NCBI GenBank assembly: GCA_008638375.1
Contig: CM018041.1
Span: 1,364,001-1,428,000, forward strand
DNA: 64,000 bases
Source of the DNA: Nyssa sinensis
Lineage: Eukaryota > Streptophyta > Magnoliopsida > Cornales > Nyssaceae
Direction of reading: 5' to 3'
Made by a program: the position numbers and the translations under genes. How positions within the stretch are numbered: the first letter of the stretch is position 1; each line of letters starts with the position of its first letter. Under the pieces are notes generated by a model. The model worked only from the letters and a program-made list of their open reading frames with translations, was not told where the DNA came from and ran no database searches. Below, in pieces: positions 59,819-64,000 of this stretch.

Positions 59819-60568
59819 TGATATACCACTATGTGACACACCAACCACTGCATGACACGTGCAACCGCAAGATCGGTTCACGACTCATAATAGAGCTCAG
59901 GCTCGGCCACATAACTTGTGCTCGGTCGCTTAGTCAAATTCGGCCTTATAATCTGTGTTCGGCCATTCAGCTCATTCTCGGCCATACAGTTCATGATCGG
60001 CCATTCAGCTCGTGCTCGGCCTTTCAGCTAGTGCTCGGCCATTCAGCTCGTGCTCAGCCTTTCAGCTTGTGCTCGGCCTTTCAGAGCAGACCTACAGAGG
60101 CCGAGCACGTATCTCTAGAGAAGATCTACTTATCTGCAAAGCTTACAGGTCCGAACACAGACCTTCGGTGTAACACACTGCTATTCAAAGCTCATCACCG
60201 CCTTAATATATGCCGAGCAGAGAATAAGGAAACAGTCTTTTACAAGGAAACCACCACTCATGGTTATCTCTATTTGATGCAATATTCTACAAGGTAACTA
60301 CTATCTCCGATGCTCAAATCCCTACTTTCATGGCTCCAAATCCTAATCAACTTAGGAGATCCATTGCCTATAAATTCAACCCTAAAGGTACGCTTTATTG
60401 GCATGCTCATTATTTGGCTTTGATTACAAGTCTTTCAATTCAATTTATTGACTTAAGCATCGGAGCGGCTACCGCCGGAGCCGACCCGGTGGTCCTCTGA
60501 TCTTCTGTTTCGAGTGTTTCGCAGGGAGCCGAGCTTGGATCTCACGTGGGCCAAAAAGTGCAGCATCA
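59819..60568 (+). repeat. 3' LTR
   Basis: 750 bp, identical by eye to the 5' LTR, with TATA at 60369-60375 and ending GCAGCATCA, followed by the target duplication ATATC. An open frame of 154 codons in each LTR is a by-product of the repeats. Confidence 0.97.
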
Positions 60569-60573
60569 ATATC

Positions 60574-61980
60574 TAAATCTATCTATGTGAGTATATCTAA
60601 AGAAATATCAAAATATTAATATTATTGATATAATTTAAATATATAATTAAGACAAGTAGTGATACCAAAATTCATTCTTGTTTCAAACCTCTATCGAATT
60701 TTAATTTTTTTTATCCTCATCTTTTATTTTTATTTTTTCTTTCAAATCTATTTCATTAGAAACAGAGCAAGACGAATATATGGATGAAACATTTTGCCAT
60801 CCCTAATTGGTTGCCTCTCATATATAATTTTGGACAATACTTAACTCCAAATTTAAATGAACTTTATGCTACTCAGATGTGTGCCTTAATTATAATTTGA
60901 CACATATATAATACACATGTATTATTTGATTTATTTGTTAAAACTAAATTATCATATGATATACACGTGAGTGTATATATAATTTATTAATATTTTTAAT
61001 ACGTACATAAATAAAAAAAATTATCACGTTAATGGTGCAAAACCTTCTGCTCCTGCTCCTCTTTACTTTGGAAAAGGAATAAAGAGAAGAAAGAAGAAAA
61101 AGGCACACTGGAGAGTTGAAGTTGCCAGACAAAGTTTGTACTTTTTCTTGTCAGCCACAAAGAGATCACAACACCTCTCATATCTCTTGTGGCTGCTATT
61201 CAACCTCTTTTATCATTCTACCGAATACTTTTAGATCATTAGAATATCTATATCTATAAATATATATATATATATATTGAGATAATTTATTTTAAATCTG
61301 TTACATTACATATTAATATATATTTTTTTAGTGATATTAAAATCATTTATTAAAAATTTAAGTCATATTATACATAATAAAATCCATTCTGGCATGGTAT
61401 GGTTGGGGGATCACATTCACTACCTACCACCCTGCTTTGAAGAGCAACTTCCGAAGGAAGGCCGAGGTACTTATCATGGGCCGGACCTGACTCTCACGAA
61501 CCTGCACCAAAGTATTTGAAAAAGGGTCCATCAACTTTAATAAATTATATTCTAATTTAAATAATAAAATCTTAAAATAATCCAAAGCGGTAAAAAAGTT
61601 TCCAAAATCATCCGATGAAAAATCCTGTCGTTGCCGTATCGAATATAAAAAAAATACGATACGGTCGTTAAAGGATGCAGTTGTCATTTTGAGATAAATC
61701 ACGTCCATTTTATGACCATAATTAGCGAATAACTAACGCCGTTTAAAAAACGCGTAGACGACTTTCTTGGTGGCTCCAGAATATTCCTCATATATTCGCA
61801 TAAAAATAGCGATCGACAGTTGACGGCGTTACGAATCTTAATAGTCTAAATTTTTATTAGGTTTAATTACTTAACGGTAACGGTCATAAAGTACTGTCCG
61901 TTTTGGACTGTTTTTGGTACCTTATCGTACGGGAGAGGTGCGACCGAGGGAGGGAGAGCTGGGGGAGCTGACAAGACATC
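60574..61980. other. AT-rich spacer upstream of the LEA-like gene
   Basis: Mostly AT-rich. A short inverted repeat CCGTATCG/CGATACGG lies at about 61637-61664. A more GC-rich segment at 61385-61520 has no recognisable product. No gene was seen. Confidence 0.5.
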
Positions 61981-61986
61981 CACTAG

Positions 61987-61993
61987 TATAAAA
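61987..61993 (+). promoter_or_regulatory. TATA box of the LEA-like gene
   Basis: TATAAAA in the context CTAGTATAAAATGCGG, 98 bp upstream of the ATG at 62091, followed by a pyrimidine-rich leader (TTTCTTTCTTTCTC). Confidence 0.65.
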
Positions 61994-62090
61994 TGCGGAT
62001 TAAGGGACGGTAAGATAGAGAAATTCAACGACCATCTTTCGTTTTCTCTTTCTACTTTTTCTTTCTTTCTCTATATCGACACTGTATTGT

Positions 62091-64000
62091 ATGGCCGCCA
62101 ATTCGCAGAGTCGGGGACTGGTCAGCTTCGGGAAACGATTCGTCAACCAGATCCGAGCCGGAAGCTCCCGCGATCCAACTCAGGGTAGTTCGGTCACTCA
62201 CAGGTGAACTTTTTACTGAATGTTTCTGTGTTGTTTTGATTTTTGAGTTATTTTATGGTGATTTAATCATCTGATCCTTGGAAAATCGGCGAAAGGCACT
62301 TTATTGACATGTTCATCTGAGATCGCTGTACTTTGTCTCGGGAAAATTGATAATGAATTTGTGCAAATATTTTCTGTGAAAGTTTTTTTCCAGGGAAACA
62401 AACAGGAGAGAAATCTATAATATTGTTATATTAATGATAATATTAGCAGATTTTTCTTGCCAAAACAAAGAAAGATATAATCAAATTTTCCATTTCCAAT
62501 TGTCTTTCTTCTTGTTATTTTCGCACTAAAGATTTCGTGCAGTGGTTGTTGGTTGGCGGTGGAAAACGACAAACGAACCGGGAATTGCCGATCGAGGGGT
62601 ATTTTAGTAATTCAAAAGAATTGATTGTTTTTTTTTTTTTCGACTGGGTTTGGGTGAATGGCTTTAGTCATTCCTGAACCTGCTTACGTTGCTAGATGTA
62701 TCGATGACTCGATGAATCTCAACTGCCATACTATAATGGTCTTTTTTGGATGTGAATGATTTTCAATAAATTTAGTTACAACATAAATGGCTGAATTTTC
62801 CAATATGTTCAATTTCTTATGTTTTGGTTTGTCAAAAATAAGTTGGTTGAATCTCCTCTCCTCCAATTCAAGCCTCCATTCATCTCTTTTCCCCTTTTCA
62901 AGACAAACCCTTCAAGCACCCAAATTTGAACTGGTGGCTCTATAATAAATTTTATACTAATGTTGATGGCTCCACAATTGTGCGCCTCTCACTCCCATGC
63001 TTTAGGGGCTTACTAAATAATTTTCCGTGACGATCTTTCGATTCATGGAGAGTCACCACTGATATAGGGTCTTACTTTTTCATTTTTTTGACAGTGTCAC
63101 CTTGTTATATGTTCATCAGATTTACTCAAGAAAACCCAGATGTTGTGATTTTTACTAATAAATATCGATACTAAGACACAGGAAATTAATAATCTTTATC
63201 ATCCAAGCTCAGCATCCTGGCCTGGAATACGGGTGTGCTTATTCCAATTTCACCCTTGTATTATGCTTAGCTTTGGCTATTAGGTTAGTATTATCGATCA
63301 TATGTTCTCTGGTACACCAGACCCCTCTTTTTGAAATGGAGAGTAGAGCTGTGAGTCTGTGAGTCCTTCTTTTGAATTTAGTTCCCTTTTGCTTTCAAGC
63401 TAGTTTTGGCCTGATCTCACGTCTGTTTTGTTTTCCTTTCCTTCTTTACGCGGTGTGTCTCCATCAAGCGTGGAAAATGGGCAAACGTTTTGTCATTAGC
63501 ATTTAATTGACTAAAGTTGGTTTGGTCGGTAACGTTTCCTTATCTGGTTAAACGATGTGTTGATCATGTGACAGTTATCCCACCCCCATGGGCACTGAAT
63601 ATCTTTGGTGTGTGTTACCTAACCGCCTCCCCCTCAGACATCATGGTTCCTACCTACCAGTAGAGATTAGTCTATTTAGGTTTCCTAATATTTAACTGTA
63701 ATCACACATTAAGGGGAGTAGAAGGCAGGAAGTTCAATATGGTAGGACATAAAGAGTGCTTTACAGTAATATATAATGGTTGAATAGTAAATTACGGCCT
63801 TGATTTCCTGGAAATCCCAGGTTGCCAGGCAGGATTCTAAATGAAATTTCAGTTTGTTTTTTTTTTTAATTAACACTATGCATTCGGGATTTATCATTTA
63901 CTTCACCGAGTATAGTGATTATGCCCATGATCGTGACGTATATGTATAAATGGGTGCAGGAGGGCCGTGCACGTCTCCGTGTATGACAAGAACCCAGACG
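62091..64000 (+). CDS. LEA-like mitochondrial/stress protein (At5g17165 type), 5' part, cut by the window end
   Basis: Exon 1 (62091-62203) encodes MAANSQSRGLVSFGKRFVNQ, then IRAGSSRDPTQGSSVTH, and ends AG|GTGAAC. Exon 2 starts at 63960 after ATGGGTGCAG and continues in phase as RRAVHVSVYDKNPD to the window edge. The basic, Ser/Arg-rich amphipathic start looks like an organelle-targeting peptide. The HVSVYDKNPDE-type block is the conserved core of a small plant family annotated as late embryogenesis abundant protein At5g17165. The 1.76-kb intron is large for the family and has no obvious insertion. The function is poorly known; the identification comes from motif recall. Confidence 0.8.

Larger units (their letters stand above)
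49699..60568 (+). mobile_element. Complete Gypsy LTR retrotransposon, Tat-like lineage, 10.87 kb
   Basis: It has two 750-bp LTRs (49699-50448, 59819-60568) that look identical over their length, and 5-bp target duplications ATATC (49694-49698 and 60569-60573). Order: LTR, PBS, gag-protease, UAG, pol (RT, RNase H, second RNase H-like, integrase), tandem-repeat 3' region, antisense spliced gene, polypurine tract, LTR. The second RNase H-like domain, integrase without a chromodomain, long 3' region with tandem repeats and an antisense ORF are the hallmarks of the Tat/Ogre/Retand group. Open frames and identical LTRs suggest a recent insertion that may still be competent. Confidence 0.97.

Overview
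The window is nuclear DNA of a eudicot plant. It has GT-AG intron-rich genes with AT-rich introns and spacers, many (AT)n/(CT)n microsatellites, plant-specific families (TIO kinase tail, DUF1218, ENH1, At5g17165-type LEA) and plant Tat-lineage Gypsy retroelements. Coordinates for spliced genes below come from reading splice sites by eye with phase checking; no alignment or database search was run.

Layout. 1-7881 (+): the 3' nine exons of a FUSED/TWO-IN-ONE (TIO) kinase gene, with a one-base frameshift in the first visible exon and a triplicated exon end/donor. 8989-10565 (-): the last three exons of a probable PP4 regulatory subunit 2 gene whose 5' exons I cannot find. 12771-16129 (-): a six-exon acidic protein with a SAP-like N-terminus. 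18344-19695: a PIF/Harbinger-type non-autonomous element with TAA target duplication. 19836-20100: gluconokinase pseudogene fragment. 20394-20955: a solo LTR. 22964-25064 (+): intact five-exon CDC20, preceded by a cluster of M-phase (MSA) motif cores and followed by two tandem copies of its own 3' coding tail. 26388-33297 (-): a three-exon DUF1218 membrane protein with a Mutator-like element in its long second intron. 34883-37701 (-): six-exon ENH1 (PDZ + rubredoxin, plastid) with two successive GC-AG introns. 37993-38637 (-): a solo LTR with perfect TSD lying 0.3 kb upstream of ENH1 in the same orientation. 39997-41037 and 44093-45139 (-): two intronless cytosolic sulfotransferases in tandem, with a third decayed remnant near 49.2 kb. 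49699-60568 (+): a complete 10.87 kb Gypsy (Tat-like) retrotransposon. 62091-64000 (+): the start of an At5g17165-like LEA gene, cut by the window end.

The gene set PP4R2-like, acidic protein, DUF1218, ENH1 and At5g17165-like LEA recalls the Arabidopsis At5g17070-At5g17210 interval (from memory), so the segment is probably a conserved syntenic block expanded by transposons. TIO (cytokinesis), CDC20 (APC/C activator) and the MSA motifs give part of the window a mitotic flavour, but nothing suggests an operon-like system.

The most interesting object is the retrotransposon. Its two 750-bp LTRs look identical, so it is very young. Gag-protease and pol lie in one frame separated by a single UAG followed by CAAUUA, which matches the tobamovirus-type readthrough context CARYYA. 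Downstream of pol is a minisatellite whose units keep a hairpin through paired substitutions. Between that array and the 3' LTR is a three-exon antisense gene with its own TATA box, encoding about 608 aa with a coiled coil and acidic tail.
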